DNA of 18,047 nt from JBAPUB01 sp049282455 (GCA_049282455.1 JBAPUB010000036.1:1-18047), one strand, 5' to 3'. Shown: positions 1 to 6,793, counted from the stretch's first letter. Numbers and translations are program-made. The notes: generated from the sequence alone by a model not told the origin.

Positions 1-1
1 G

Positions 2-220
2 ACCAAGACCATCGACGGCTTGGTCGGTTTCTACCGCCATCACCCCAAGACCCCCGGGCTCGTCACCGCGGCTCAATGGGACGGAGTGTTTGCCGCACAA
101 GCCATCTACGTCGGCTACGCGGCGCAGGATGTGTGCCCCAAGTACCGCAACGACTACAACACGTGGGCGCGCAAGCACGGGCCGCCCTCGCTTCTCACCC
201 TGAGTGGCTACCAACCCTAG
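2..220 (+). CDS. C-terminal part of an unknown protein, cut by the left window edge
   Basis: An open frame enters from the left edge and ends at a TAG at 218-220, giving 72 visible residues. The reading continues upstream of the first TTG without a stop, so the real start lies outside the window. Visible residues include WDGVFAAQAIYVGYAAQDVC and a basic, tyrosine-rich stretch ending in GYQP. Third codon positions are mostly G or C, which supports real coding. I do not recognise the family. No membrane segment is visible in this part. The Ala/Gly-rich piece followed by a single Cys could suit a small secreted or exported protein, but that is a guess. No terminator-like hairpin is obvious after the stop. 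Confidence 0.5.
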   Translation, partial: TKTIDGLVGFYRHHPKTPGLVTAAQWDGVFAAQAIYVGYAAQDVCPKYRNDYNTWARKHGPPSLLTLSGYQP

Positions 221-323
221 AACGGCCGATCCGTGCGGTCCGCAGTCTCACCCACCCTCCCGACATTCCGTCGGTGCGGGACGCTTCTGGCGCAGGCAGG
301 CCAGATGGTCCAGAATCCTCGCC

Positions 324-512
324 ATGAACATCACGACGCTGCGCATCGCTGGCGGTCTGGCGTGGCTCCTAGCAGGGCTGGTTGTCGCCTACGGTTTCGT
401 GTCTGATCCCCCGCTCGCCGTTCAGCTTGCTGCCATCGTTCTGGCAGGAGCCGGCGGGTGGCTGTTCCGGCGAGCCAACCTCCAGTCGAGAGTGAGCACG
501 ACACGCCCGTAG
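324..512 (+). CDS. Small two-helix membrane protein of unknown function
   Basis: This is a 62-residue protein beginning MNITTLRIAGG. Two hydrophobic stretches are visible, at about residues 6-25 (LRIAGGLAWLLAGLVVAYGF) and 30-48 (PLAVQLAAIVLAGAGGWLF), followed by a basic tail (RRANLQSR). That suggests a helical hairpin in the cytoplasmic membrane. The open frame extends upstream to 204, but the upstream residues are Arg/Pro-rich and look non-coding, so I chose the ATG at 324. A weak -10-like CAGAAT at 311-316 ends 7 nt before this ATG, which fits the leaderless pattern elsewhere in the window. No Shine-Dalgarno is visible. The family is not recognised; it could be a spurious open frame. Confidence 0.45.
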   Translation: MNITTLRIAGGLAWLLAGLVVAYGFVSDPPLAVQLAAIVLAGAGGWLFRRANLQSRVSTTRP

Positions 513-647
513 GTCCCGTTCGACGGCTACCACCAGACGGTCAATGGCCGCACCAGTAGCCCGGTGATGAGCCCGCCCTATGCAGACGAGCGAGATCCGG
601 CCTATCGCGTTCGCGTCGAAGTGCCGATCAGCAACTTCGAATTCTGA
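513..647 (+). pseudogene. Short coding-like remnant with no proper start
   Basis: Directly after the TAG of the small membrane gene, the same frame stays open for 44 codons up to the TGA at 645-647. About 34 of the 44 codons end in G or C. The translation looks protein-like (VPFDGYHQTVNGRTSS near the front, VEVPISNFEF at the end). There is no start codon at the front; the first possible starts are the GTG at 564 and the ATG at 567, which leave under 30 residues. I read it as the surviving C-terminal end of a decayed gene or, less likely, a very small gene starting at 567. Family unknown. Confidence 0.25.
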
Positions 648-659
648 CACCATGTGGGG

Positions 660-998
660 GTGTCTGAACTCTCGACTGCCCCTGCTACCCCTGCACCGCC
701 CACCACCGGTGCTGGCATGAGACGTGTTCCTGCCTTGTGCGCCGCGCTGGAGATCGCGGCAGCTGCCGGGATCCTCGTGGTGGTCTTCGGTCCATCCGGT
801 TCTGGCGAGGACATCGGTCTAGGCATGCTGTACTTCGCCTTGTTCGTGGGCGGCATCGCCCTCTACCTGGCGGCCGTGCTCACGATCGTTGTTCTTGCCA
901 CCCTCAAGGAGATCACCTGGAGAGATGCACGATGGCCACTCTCCATAGCGCCGATAGCTTTGGTCGTCATCTGTTGGGCCGTGCAACGCCTCTTCTAG
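660..998 (+). CDS. Small three-helix membrane protein of unknown function
   Basis: This is a 112-residue protein starting MSELSTAPATPAPP. A short Thr/Pro-rich N-terminus is followed by three hydrophobic segments at about residues 24-43 (ending GILVVVFG), 55-81 (GMLYFALFVGGIALYLAA onwards) and 93-109 (around IAPIALVVICWAV). A charged loop (KEITWRDARW) lies between the second and third. This predicts an integral membrane protein. Alternative starts are the GTG at 654 and the ATG at 717; I prefer the GTG at 660 because its opening resembles that of the DUF6542 gene at 3664. There is no clear Shine-Dalgarno. The family is not recognised. Composition and three coherent membrane segments support a real gene. 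Confidence 0.5.
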   Translation: MSELSTAPATPAPPTTGAGMRRVPALCAALEIAAAAGILVVVFGPSGSGEDIGLGMLYFALFVGGIALYLAAVLTIVVLATLKEITWRDARWPLSIAPIALVVICWAVQRLF

Positions 999-1106
999 CC
1001 GCCTGGACTCCGCCCGCTCGGTCGTAACGGGCCGCGACCATGTGCGTTGTACACGGCTGTGAATCCTTGAGCATCCCTTACCTCATCGGTCATCCGGCGG
1101 GCGCGA

Positions 1107-1325
1107 GTGATAGATACTCAGACGTCGTCAGCTCGAGGCGATCGTCGAGGTCCGTACGTGGGGACGGCCGTAATCCTGGCTACCTTCTTCGCATACGCCA
1201 AGTCAGTCAGCCTGCATGGGGGATGGCTGCTTGCCATTCTGGGCATCTTGTTCTGGTCGTTCTTTCTGACCGTTCGACGGCGGGGGCCCGGTGGTGCGCC
1301 GTCGACGCCAACGACGGCGGACTGA
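1107..1325 (+). CDS. Possible small membrane protein
   Basis: The open frame holds 72 codons from a GTG. The first 17 residues look non-coding. From residue 18 onward there are two hydrophobic stretches (VGTAVILATFFAYAKSVSL, then GGWLLAILGILFWSFFLTV) followed by RRRGPGG, a plausible two-helix protein with a positive cytoplasmic end. A GTG at 1158 would give a 55-residue protein consisting essentially of this hairpin. I see no convincing ribosome binding site or -10 element at either start. The stretch 999-1355 holds nothing else I can support. The hydrophobic pattern is the main evidence, so confidence is low. Confidence 0.35.
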   Translation: MIDTQTSSARGDRRGPYVGTAVILATFFAYAKSVSLHGGWLLAILGILFWSFFLTVRRRGPGGAPSTPTTAD

Positions 1326-1355
1326 CCCGAAACCTTTGTTCCAGCAAGCCACGCG

Positions 1356-2429
1356 TCAGACGTTGAAGCGAAACTCCACGACGTCGCCGTCGGCCATGAC
1401 GTAGTCCTTGCCCTCGATGCGCACCTTTCCCGCCGCCTTCGCATCGGCCATCGACCCGGCCGCGACCAGATCGACGAAGGAGACCACCTCGGCCTTGATG
1501 AAGCCCTTCTGGTAGTCGGTGTGGATGACCCCCGCGGCCTCAGGTGCAGTCGCACCCTTGGCGATCGTCCAGGCCCGAGACTCCTTCGGTCCCGCCGTCA
1601 GGTAGGTCTGCAGACCTAACGTGTCGAATCCCACCCGGGCCAGCAGGTCGAGCCCGCTCTCGTCCTGCCCGATCGACTGCAGCAGCTCGAGAGCCTCCGC
1701 ATCGTCCAGCTCGACCAGCTCGGCCTCGATCTTGGCGTCTAGGAAGATCGCCTCGGACGGCGCCACAAGGCTGCGCAGCTCGGTCTTGAGGGCCTCGTTG
1801 CCCAGCTCTTCCTCGTCCATGTTGAACACGTACAGGAACGGCTTGGCGGTCAGCAGGAACAGCTCGCGCAGCGGCTCGAGGTCGAGCCCGGCGGCCCAGA
1901 CGGTTCGCCCCGACTCCAGGACCGCCTGCGCCTCCTCGACGGCCGCCACGACGTTCGTTGACCGCTTGGCCAGGCGGCTCTCCTTCTGCAACCGCGGCAG
2001 CACCTTCTCGATGGTCTGGAGGTCGGCCAGGCACAGCTCGGTGTCGATGGTCTCGATGTCGTCCTTGGGGTCGACCCGGCCATCGACATGGACCACGTCG
2101 GGGTCGGCGAAGACCCGGATCACCTGGCAGATCGCATCCGCCTCACGGATGTGGGCCAGGAACTTGTTTCCCAGCCCCTGCCCCTCGCTGGCCCCCTTCA
2201 CGATCCCTGCGATGTCCACGAACGAGACGGTGGCGGGCAGCTGCTTGGCCGAACCGAAGATCTCCGCGAGCGTCGCCAGACGAGGGTCCGGGACACCAAC
2301 CACGCCCACGTTCGGCTCGATCGTCGCGAACGGGTAGTTCGCCGCCAGGACGTCGTTCTTGGTCAGCGCGTTGAAGAGCGTGGACTTGCCGACGTTGGGC
2401 AGACCGACGATTCCGATGGTGAGGGCCAC
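1356..2429 (-). CDS. ychF: Redox-regulated ATPase YchF (Obg-family, OLA1-type)
   Basis: This is a 357-residue protein, close to the usual YchF length of about 363. YchF is a universally conserved P-loop NTPase of the Obg group that prefers ATP and associates with ribosomes in the cytoplasm. Visible motifs are the P-loop GLPNVGKS at residues 9-16, the switch region NYPFATIEPNVG at 31-42, the G3 motif DIAGIVKGA at 72-80, and NMDEEE at 203-208 in place of the usual GTP-specifying NKxD, as expected for this ATP-preferring family. A C-terminal TGS-like domain spans about 278-355 and contains HTDYQKGFIKAE. The start is a GTG at 2427-2429. An upstream TAGGAT (minus strand) lies 8 nt away with no Shine-Dalgarno, so a near-leaderless transcript is likely. 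The gene is divergent from rmuC. Identification is secure. Confidence 0.97.
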   Translation of the reverse strand: MALTIGIVGLPNVGKSTLFNALTKNDVLAANYPFATIEPNVGVVGVPDPRLATLAEIFGSAKQLPATVSFVDIAGIVKGASEGQGLGNKFLAHIREADAICQVIRVFADPDVVHVDGRVDPKDDIETIDTELCLADLQTIEKVLPRLQKESRLAKRSTNVVAAVEEAQAVLESGRTVWAAGLDLEPLRELFLLTAKPFLYVFNMDEEELGNEALKTELRSLVAPSEAIFLDAKIEAELVELDDAEALELLQSIGQDESGLDLLARVGFDTLGLQTYLTAGPKESRAWTIAKGATAPEAAGVIHTDYQKGFIKAEVVSFVDLVAAGSMADAKAAGKVRIEGKDYVMADGDVVEFRFNV

Positions 2430-2437
2430 AGCGCAGG

Positions 2438-2443
2438 ATCCTA
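2438..2443 (-). promoter_or_regulatory. -10-like hexamer TAGGAT of ychF
   Basis: Read on the minus strand, TAGGAT matches the actinobacterial TANNNT -10 pattern and ends 8 nt before the GTG start of ychF. That predicts a transcript starting at or within a base or two of the start codon. The hexamer overlaps a CCTAGG palindrome (2440-2445). On the plus strand the same spot reads TAGGCT (2442-2447), which could serve as a distal promoter for rmuC. No clear -35 is visible. Confidence 0.45.
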
Positions 2444-2532
2444 GGCTGCGCGCACCCGCGCACGGTCAGTGCGGTCGAGAGCGTCGTTGCTCGCACGCCG
2501 AAACTGTCAGAGCGCCAAGCCACGATGGGGTC

Positions 2533-3627
2533 ATGGACATCTCTGCGGCTTCCCTCCTCGCCGGCCTCGCACTCGGCCTCCTCGCGGGGGTCGGCGTCGG
2601 CTGGGCCCTCGCTCGATCGTGGCAGCGTGAGCACCAGCAGCTGCTGGCGACCGACCTCGACCAACGACAGCGGGCCGTCGAGCACCTCGTGGCGCCGCTG
2701 CAGGCTTCCCTGCAGCAGGTCGAGCAGCACCTGGCCCACAGCGAGCGCCTTCGCGAACAGGCCCACGGCGAGCTGCGTGCCCAGGTCAACCAGATGGGCC
2801 AGACATCCGACGCCCTGCGAAACGAGACGGCGTCCCTCGTCACCGCCTTGCGCGCCCCGCAGGTGCGCGGCCGTTGGGGGGAGATGCAGCTGCGTCGCGT
2901 CGTCGAGCTCGCGGGACTGGTCGAGCACTGCGACTTCGACGAGCAGATGACCGTGTCCACCGACGACGGCCCACTTCGCCCCGACCTCGTGGTCCACCTC
3001 GCTGGCGACCGTCACCTCGTTGTCGACGCGAAGGTCCCGTTCGCGGGCTATCTGGACGCTGTCACGTCGGACGACCCCACGGTGCGCGACGAACGCATGA
3101 GGGCCCACAGCCGTCACCTGCGCACCCACGTCGACGACCTCGCCTCCAAGGCCTACTGGAGGCATGTCGGTGACTCTCCCGAGCTCGTGGTGCTGTTCGT
3201 CCCGGCCGAGACCTTCCTGACCGCAGCTCTCGAGCAGGACCCGACCCTGCTCGAGCACGCATTCGCGCGCAACGTAGTCATTGCCACACCGGCCACGCTC
3301 ATCGCGTTGCTGCGCACGGTCGCACTCGGCTGGCGCCAGGAGGCCCTGGCCGAGAACGCCCAGCAGGTCCACCGGGTCGGACGCGACCTCTACGCCAGGC
3401 TGAGCACCTTCGCAGGACACCTCGGCCGGGTCGGCGGCGCCCTCGACAGCGCCGTGACCGCCTACAACCAGGCCGTCGGCTCCTGGGAGAGTCGGGTCAC
3501 CGTGAGCGCCCGTCGCCTCGACGCGCTCCAGGTGGGTGACGGCCGCCTGACCGAGGAGCCGGCCGTGCGCGAGATCGTCCCGACGGTCCGAACGCTGCGC
3601 GACACGGCGGTCGCCGACACCGGGTGA
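2533..3627 (+). CDS. rmuC: DNA recombination protein RmuC homologue
   Basis: This is a 364-residue protein. RmuC-family proteins are thought to restrain inversions and rearrangements at short inverted repeats and contain a nuclease-like core. One N-terminal membrane anchor is visible (residues 4-26, ASLLAGLALGLLAGVGVGWA). A Gln/Glu/Leu-rich probable coiled coil follows (about 30-105). The RmuC core then contains VRGRWGEMQLRRVVELAGL (111-129), HLVVDAKVPFAGYL (161-174) and FVPAETFL (222-229). It is shorter than the roughly 475-residue E. coli protein, with shorter flanks around the same core. The frame opens further upstream, but those residues antisense ychF and look non-coding. I chose the ATG at 2533, directly before the anchor. 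A weak CACGAT (2521-2526) ends 6 nt before it. The gene is divergent from ychF. Confidence 0.9.
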   Translation: MDISAASLLAGLALGLLAGVGVGWALARSWQREHQQLLATDLDQRQRAVEHLVAPLQASLQQVEQHLAHSERLREQAHGELRAQVNQMGQTSDALRNETASLVTALRAPQVRGRWGEMQLRRVVELAGLVEHCDFDEQMTVSTDDGPLRPDLVVHLAGDRHLVVDAKVPFAGYLDAVTSDDPTVRDERMRAHSRHLRTHVDDLASKAYWRHVGDSPELVVLFVPAETFLTAALEQDPTLLEHAFARNVVIATPATLIALLRTVALGWRQEALAENAQQVHRVGRDLYARLSTFAGHLGRVGGALDSAVTAYNQAVGSWESRVTVSARRLDALQVGDGRLTEEPAVREIVPTVRTLRDTAVADTG

Positions 3628-3651
3628 TCCCGAGCATCGCCGCCGACCGTC

Positions 3652-3657
3652 TACCGT
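3652..3657 (+). promoter_or_regulatory. -10-like hexamer TACCGT, leaderless start of the DUF6542 gene
   Basis: TACCGT fits TANNNT and ends exactly 6 nt before the GTG at 3664, so the predicted transcript would begin at the start codon. The purines between (agaggg) touch the start codon with no spacing, so they cannot act as a normal ribosome binding site. No -35 consensus is apparent. Confidence 0.5.
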
Positions 3658-3663
3658 AGAGGG

Positions 3664-4242
3664 GTGTCTGCACCTTCAACCCCTGCCTCCGCCGGCCCGG
3701 TGTTCACCCCCGCACCGGTGGCCCAGCGGCCCGGTGACCGTCCGGCCGTCGTGATGGGCCAGACCCCCGACGGCGACGACGCGCAGGCCCCGGTTCCTGA
3801 GCCCAAGGACGGCGCCCGACCTGCTCCACGAGCTGCGGCGCGCGAGACCAGCTCGGCCACCACCTACCGTGCCACCCGACGGCCCGGGCTGACCACGCCC
3901 GGAGTAGCCGTCCTGTCCATGGGCGTCGGGCTGGTCTTCGGCCTGCTGGCCGTCGTCGTCACCGGCGGCCTCACGCTGCTGTTCTCCGTGCCCTTCGTGC
4001 TGGTGTCCGGCTACTGCGCCTGGGAGGTGCGCACCAGCGATCGCCGCGCCGCCGTGGTCGCTCCGCCTCTTACCTTGTTCGCCGTCGCATGGCTGGCCAC
4101 GGCCGTCGATGACGGGGTTGTCGCCCCACTTCGGCTGGTCTCCGGGGTCATCACCGTGCTTGCCGCGATGGCACCGACCCTGGTAGCCGCCGTGACGGTC
4201 AGCGTGATCGTGCTGGTCGTCCGCGCGTTCCGCGAACGCTGA
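3664..4242 (+). CDS. DUF6542-type membrane protein
   Basis: This is a 192-residue protein. Residues 1-75 are a disordered, Pro/Ala-rich cytoplasmic-looking tail. They are followed by four hydrophobic segments at about 79-100 (VAVLSMGVGLVFGLLAVVV), 102-120, 130-148 (APPLTLFAVAWLATAV) and 158-187, ending in RAFRER. This architecture, and its place between rmuC and ispH, match the actinobacterial DUF6542 family as I remember it. The function is unknown. The GTG at 3664 is supported by the TACCGT hexamer 6 nt upstream, suggesting a leaderless mRNA. It lies 36 nt after rmuC in the same direction but appears to have its own promoter. Its stop sits 3 nt from the convergent ispH stop, inside a shared palindrome. 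Confidence 0.75.
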   Translation: MSAPSTPASAGPVFTPAPVAQRPGDRPAVVMGQTPDGDDAQAPVPEPKDGARPAPRAAARETSSATTYRATRRPGLTTPGVAVLSMGVGLVFGLLAVVVTGGLTLLFSVPFVLVSGYCAWEVRTSDRRAAVVAPPLTLFAVAWLATAVDDGVVAPLRLVSGVITVLAAMAPTLVAAVTVSVIVLVVRAFRER

Positions 4243-4251
4243 CCGTCAGCG
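4237..4251. terminator. Perfect palindrome spanning both convergent stop codons, possible bidirectional terminator
   Basis: The sequence CGCTGAC-C-GTCAGCG is a perfect 7-bp inverted repeat around a single base. As RNA it could form a 6-bp stem with a 3-nt loop. It contains the TGA of the DUF6542 gene (4240-4242) and the reverse-complement TGA of ispH (4246-4248). There is no U-tract, so it is not a classical intrinsic terminator. Its symmetry between two convergent genes suggests a bidirectional end signal or 3' end protection. Confidence 0.35.
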
Positions 4252-5250
4252 AGCGTCGGCCTTCAGGTCTCGCCGCAGCTCAGGTGGCAATGCGAACACC
4301 AGGCTCTCGTTGGCCGACGTGACTTCCTCGACGTCGGAGTAACCGCGGGCTGCCAGCCAGGACAGAACGCCGTCGACAAGACTCTCGGGGACCGAAGCCC
4401 CGCTGGTCACCCCGACGGTGTCCACATCGGCCAGCCAGGCCTCGTCGAGCTCGTCGGCGTTGTCGACCCGCACGGCCTGACGGGCACCCGCATCAAGGGC
4501 CACCTCGACCAGCCTCACCGAGTTCGACGAGTTCGCCGACCCCACGACGATGAGCAGGTCGGAAGCACCAGCGATGTCCTTGACCGCGAGCTGCCGGTTC
4601 TGGGTGGCGTAGCAGATGTCGTCACTGGGCGGGTCGAGCAGGTTGGGGAAACGCTGCCGGAGCGCATCGACGGTGATCATCGTCTCGTCGACCGAGAGCG
4701 TGGTCTGCGACAGCCACGCCACCTTGTCGGGGTCACGCACCTGGACCGTCGCTGCATGGTCGGCCCCGTCCACGAGAGTGATGTTCGCAGGAGCCTCACC
4801 GGCGGTGCCCACGACCTCCTCGTGACCCTCGTGACCGATCAGCAAGATGTCGTAGTCGTCGTCAGCGAAGCGCCGCGCCTCGAAGTGCACCTTGGTGACC
4901 AACGGGCAGGTGGCGTCGATGGTCTTCAACCGCCGGGCCGCTGCCTCCTCGTGCACGACCGGAGCCACACCGTGGGCGGAGAACACGACCGTGGCGCCCT
5001 CGGGAACCTCGTCGGTCTCCTCGACGAAGACGGCGCCCTTGGCCTCGAGGTCCTCGACGACATGCCGGTTGTGCACGATCTGCTTGCGAACGTAGACCGG
5101 CGGGCCGTACAGCTCGAGGGCCTGCTCGACGGTGATGACGGCCCGGTCGACACCGGCGCAGTAACCTCTCGGGGCCGCGAGCAGCACCCGCCGGGTCGGG
5201 GTGACGAAGCCCTCCGCAGCTGCGGATGTCGGGTGGGCGGGAGAGGCCAT
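4246..5250 (-). CDS. ispH: 4-hydroxy-3-methylbut-2-enyl diphosphate reductase (IspH/LytB)
   Basis: This 334-residue enzyme carries out the last step of the MEP (non-mevalonate) isoprenoid pathway. It reduces HMBPP to IPP and DMAPP in the cytoplasm with an oxygen-sensitive iron-sulfur cluster. The three cluster cysteines are visible: Cys31 in APRGYCAGVDRAV, Cys115 in DATCPLVTKVH and Cys213 in ICYATQNRQ. Other conserved pieces are VHNRHVV (59-65), SAHGVAP (91-97), GHEGHEE (139-145), SQTTLSVDET (181-190) and the substrate loop SANSSNSVRL. The length is normal, with a roughly 20-residue N-terminal extension. The ATG at 5248-5250 is supported by a TACGAT hexamer 6 nt upstream, so the mRNA is probably leaderless. 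The gene is divergent from xseA across 59 bp. Confidence 0.98.
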   Translation of the reverse strand: MASPAHPTSAAAEGFVTPTRRVLLAAPRGYCAGVDRAVITVEQALELYGPPVYVRKQIVHNRHVVEDLEAKGAVFVEETDEVPEGATVVFSAHGVAPVVHEEAAARRLKTIDATCPLVTKVHFEARRFADDDYDILLIGHEGHEEVVGTAGEAPANITLVDGADHAATVQVRDPDKVAWLSQTTLSVDETMITVDALRQRFPNLLDPPSDDICYATQNRQLAVKDIAGASDLLIVVGSANSSNSVRLVEVALDAGARQAVRVDNADELDEAWLADVDTVGVTSGASVPESLVDGVLSWLAARGYSDVEEVTSANESLVFALPPELRRDLKADAR

Positions 5251-5256
5251 GCACCC

Positions 5257-5262
5257 ATCGTA
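5257..5262 (-). promoter_or_regulatory. -10-like hexamer TACGAT of ispH
   Basis: On the minus strand TACGAT ends 6 nt (gggtgc) before the ispH ATG, which predicts transcription starting at the start codon. It lies 35 bp from the oppositely oriented xseA hexamer. No -35 consensus is clear for either promoter. Confidence 0.55.
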
Positions 5263-5297
5263 GGTGTGGTGCTCACACCCAGCAGACCGGTCGCACC

Positions 5298-5303
5298 TAC
5301 GCT
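5298..5303 (+). promoter_or_regulatory. -10-like hexamer TACGCT of xseA
   Basis: TACGCT ends 6 nt (ccagcc) before the ATG at 5310, and no Shine-Dalgarno is present, so xseA is probably leaderless. It shares a 59-bp intergenic region with the divergent ispH promoter. Confidence 0.55.
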
Positions 5304-5309
5304 CCAGCC

Positions 5310-6539
5310 ATGGGACTGGACACCTCCGCCGAGCATCCGGCGCCGGTACGCACCATTGCCCACGCGATCGGGCAGTGGGTCGGACGTCTGGGCCCGGTGT
5401 GGGTCGAGGGCCAGATCACCCAGCTGAGTCGACGTCCCGGAGCCAAGGTGGTCTTCCTCACCCTCAGGGACCCAGCCGCCGAGATCTCACTGAGCGTCAC
5501 CGCACCCGCCGACGTCGTCGAGCGTGCCGTACCGCCGCTTGCCGAAGGCGCACGCGTGGTCGTCCACGCACGCCCCGACTTCTACCTCGCTCGCGGCACG
5601 CTGTCGCTCGCCGCCCGCGACATTCGGTCGGTGGGCCTCGGCGAGCTCCTTGCCAGGCTCGAGAAGGTCAAGGCGATGCTGGCCGCCGAGGGCCTGTTCG
5701 ACGTCGACCGCAAACGACCCCTGCCCTTCGTCCCCCGCGGCGTGGGCCTGGTCTGCGGACGGGCCAGCGCAGCCGAGCGTGATGTCGTCGAGAACGCACG
5801 ACGACGATGGCCCTCGGTCCGGTTCCAGATCGAGGAGGTCGCCGTGCAGGGCCCCACGGCAGTGAGCGCGGTGAGCGCAGCCGTCGAACGGCTGGACCGT
5901 GACTCCGGCATCGACGTGATCGTCATCGCCCGAGGCGGTGGCTCGGTCGAGGACCTGCTGCCGTTCTCCGACGAACAGCTGGTTCGGGTGGTGTCCCGGT
6001 GCGCGACGCCCGTCGTCAGCGCCATCGGACACGAGCCGGACATCCCCCTGCTGGACCTCGTCGCCGATGTCCGGGCGTCCACACCCACCGACGCTGCTCG
6101 CCGGATCGTCCCTGACGTGGGCGAGCAACAGGCTGCAGTCGACTCGGCGTCGACGCGTCTGCGTCGAGTTGTCGAGCAGCTGCTCGCGCGCGAGATGACT
6201 GGCTTGCAGCAGCTCCGCCAGCGGCCCGTCCTCGCCGACCCGATGTCGCTCGTCGCGGTGCGAGAGGACCAGGTCGGCGACCTCATCGGCCGCGCGCGGC
6301 GCCAGACCCGGCACCGGATCGACCGGGCCATCGAGGAGCTGAACCAGACGACCGCGCGAGTCAGGTCCCTGTCCCCCGCGGCCACACTGGCCCGCGGATA
6401 CGCCGTGGTCCAGACCGACGACGGCTCGGTCGTGCGTCAGGTCGGCAGCGTCACCACGGGTCAGGGTCTGCAAGTTCGAGTCTCCGACGGCACGTTCGGA
6501 GTCCGGGTCGACTGTGACGTCGTAGGCTCGCCGTCGTGA
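5310..6539 (+). CDS. xseA: Exodeoxyribonuclease VII large subunit
   Basis: This 409-residue protein is the catalytic subunit of exonuclease VII. With XseB it degrades single-stranded DNA from either end into short acid-soluble oligonucleotides. An N-terminal OB-fold (about residues 10-108, containing VWVEGQITQLSRRPGAKVVF) is followed by the nuclease domain. Visible motifs are PRGVGLVCGRASAAERD (142-158), IARGGGSVEDLLPFSD (206-221), SAIGHEPDIPLLDLVADVRA (237-256) and STPTDAA. A helical coiled-coil arm (about 270-350) and the C-terminal SPAATLARGYAVV (355-367) complete the family layout. GHEPD replaces the more usual GHETD. The ATG at 5310 is chosen over the longer open frame because it begins at the family start and has a -10-like hexamer 6 nt upstream. 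The gene overlaps xseB by 4 nt. Confidence 0.97.
   Translation: MGLDTSAEHPAPVRTIAHAIGQWVGRLGPVWVEGQITQLSRRPGAKVVFLTLRDPAAEISLSVTAPADVVERAVPPLAEGARVVVHARPDFYLARGTLSLAARDIRSVGLGELLARLEKVKAMLAAEGLFDVDRKRPLPFVPRGVGLVCGRASAAERDVVENARRRWPSVRFQIEEVAVQGPTAVSAVSAAVERLDRDSGIDVIVIARGGGSVEDLLPFSDEQLVRVVSRCATPVVSAIGHEPDIPLLDLVADVRASTPTDAARRIVPDVGEQQAAVDSASTRLRRVVEQLLAREMTGLQQLRQRPVLADPMSLVAVREDQVGDLIGRARRQTRHRIDRAIEELNQTTARVRSLSPAATLARGYAVVQTDDGSVVRQVGSVTTGQGLQVRVSDGTFGVRVDCDVVGSPS
6523..6528 (+). promoter_or_regulatory. -10-like hexamer TAGGCT inside the end of xseA, possible xseB promoter
   Basis: TAGGCT lies in the last codons of xseA and ends 7 nt before the GTG of xseB. The same hexamer precedes the fumarase gene at the same kind of distance. 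It could give a separate leaderless xseB transcript in addition to coupling with xseA. It may also be chance, because valine-glycine codons can create it. Confidence 0.3.
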
Positions 6540-6793
6540 GCAGCCCCTCGGATGAGCCCGATCCGACTCCACCGACGCACGACGCCGAGATGGGCTACGA
6601 GCAGGCTCGCGACGAGCTGCTGGCCGTCGTGTCGGCCCTGGAGTCTGGCGGCCACTCGCTGGAGGAGTCACTCGTTCTGTGGGAGCGCGGTGAACAGCTC
6701 GCCCGGATCTGCCAGACCTGGCTGGACGACGCACGCACCCGGCTCGACGCCGTCATCGCCGGACGCACGGCTCAAGACGCCGCCGACGACTGA
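6536..6793 (+). CDS. xseB: Exodeoxyribonuclease VII small subunit
   Basis: This 85-residue protein is the small, all-helical partner of XseA; several copies bind each large subunit in the exonuclease VII holoenzyme. The family core is visible at residues 20-70: GYEQARDELLAVVSALESGG, then SLEESLVLWERGEQL and the following helix RICQTWLDDARTRLDAV. The length is normal, with a short acidic/proline-rich N-terminus. The start is a GTG whose bases overlap the xseA stop (GTGA, 6536-6539), so translational coupling is likely and gives balanced expression. The 3' end overlaps the convergent DUF4245 gene tail to tail by 22 nt (6772-6793). Confidence 0.95.
   Translation: MSSPSDEPDPTPPTHDAEMGYEQARDELLAVVSALESGGHSLEESLVLWERGEQLARICQTWLDDARTRLDAVIAGRTAQDAADD

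Noticed and set aside
2143..3420. Long minus-strand open frame (425 codons) opposite rmuC and the 5' end of ychF
   Set aside because: It is antisense to clear rmuC and ychF coding. The translation is low-complexity and without family motifs, a usual by-product of GC-rich codon use.
5226..5309. N-terminal extension of the xseA frame
   Set aside because: It would run through both divergent promoters and into ispH. The family start and the -10 spacing both point to the ATG at 5310.
5487..6734. 415-codon minus-strand open frame opposite xseA
   Set aside because: It is a shadow of xseA and xseB; it has no motifs, and the composition is typical of reverse-strand reading of high-GC genes.
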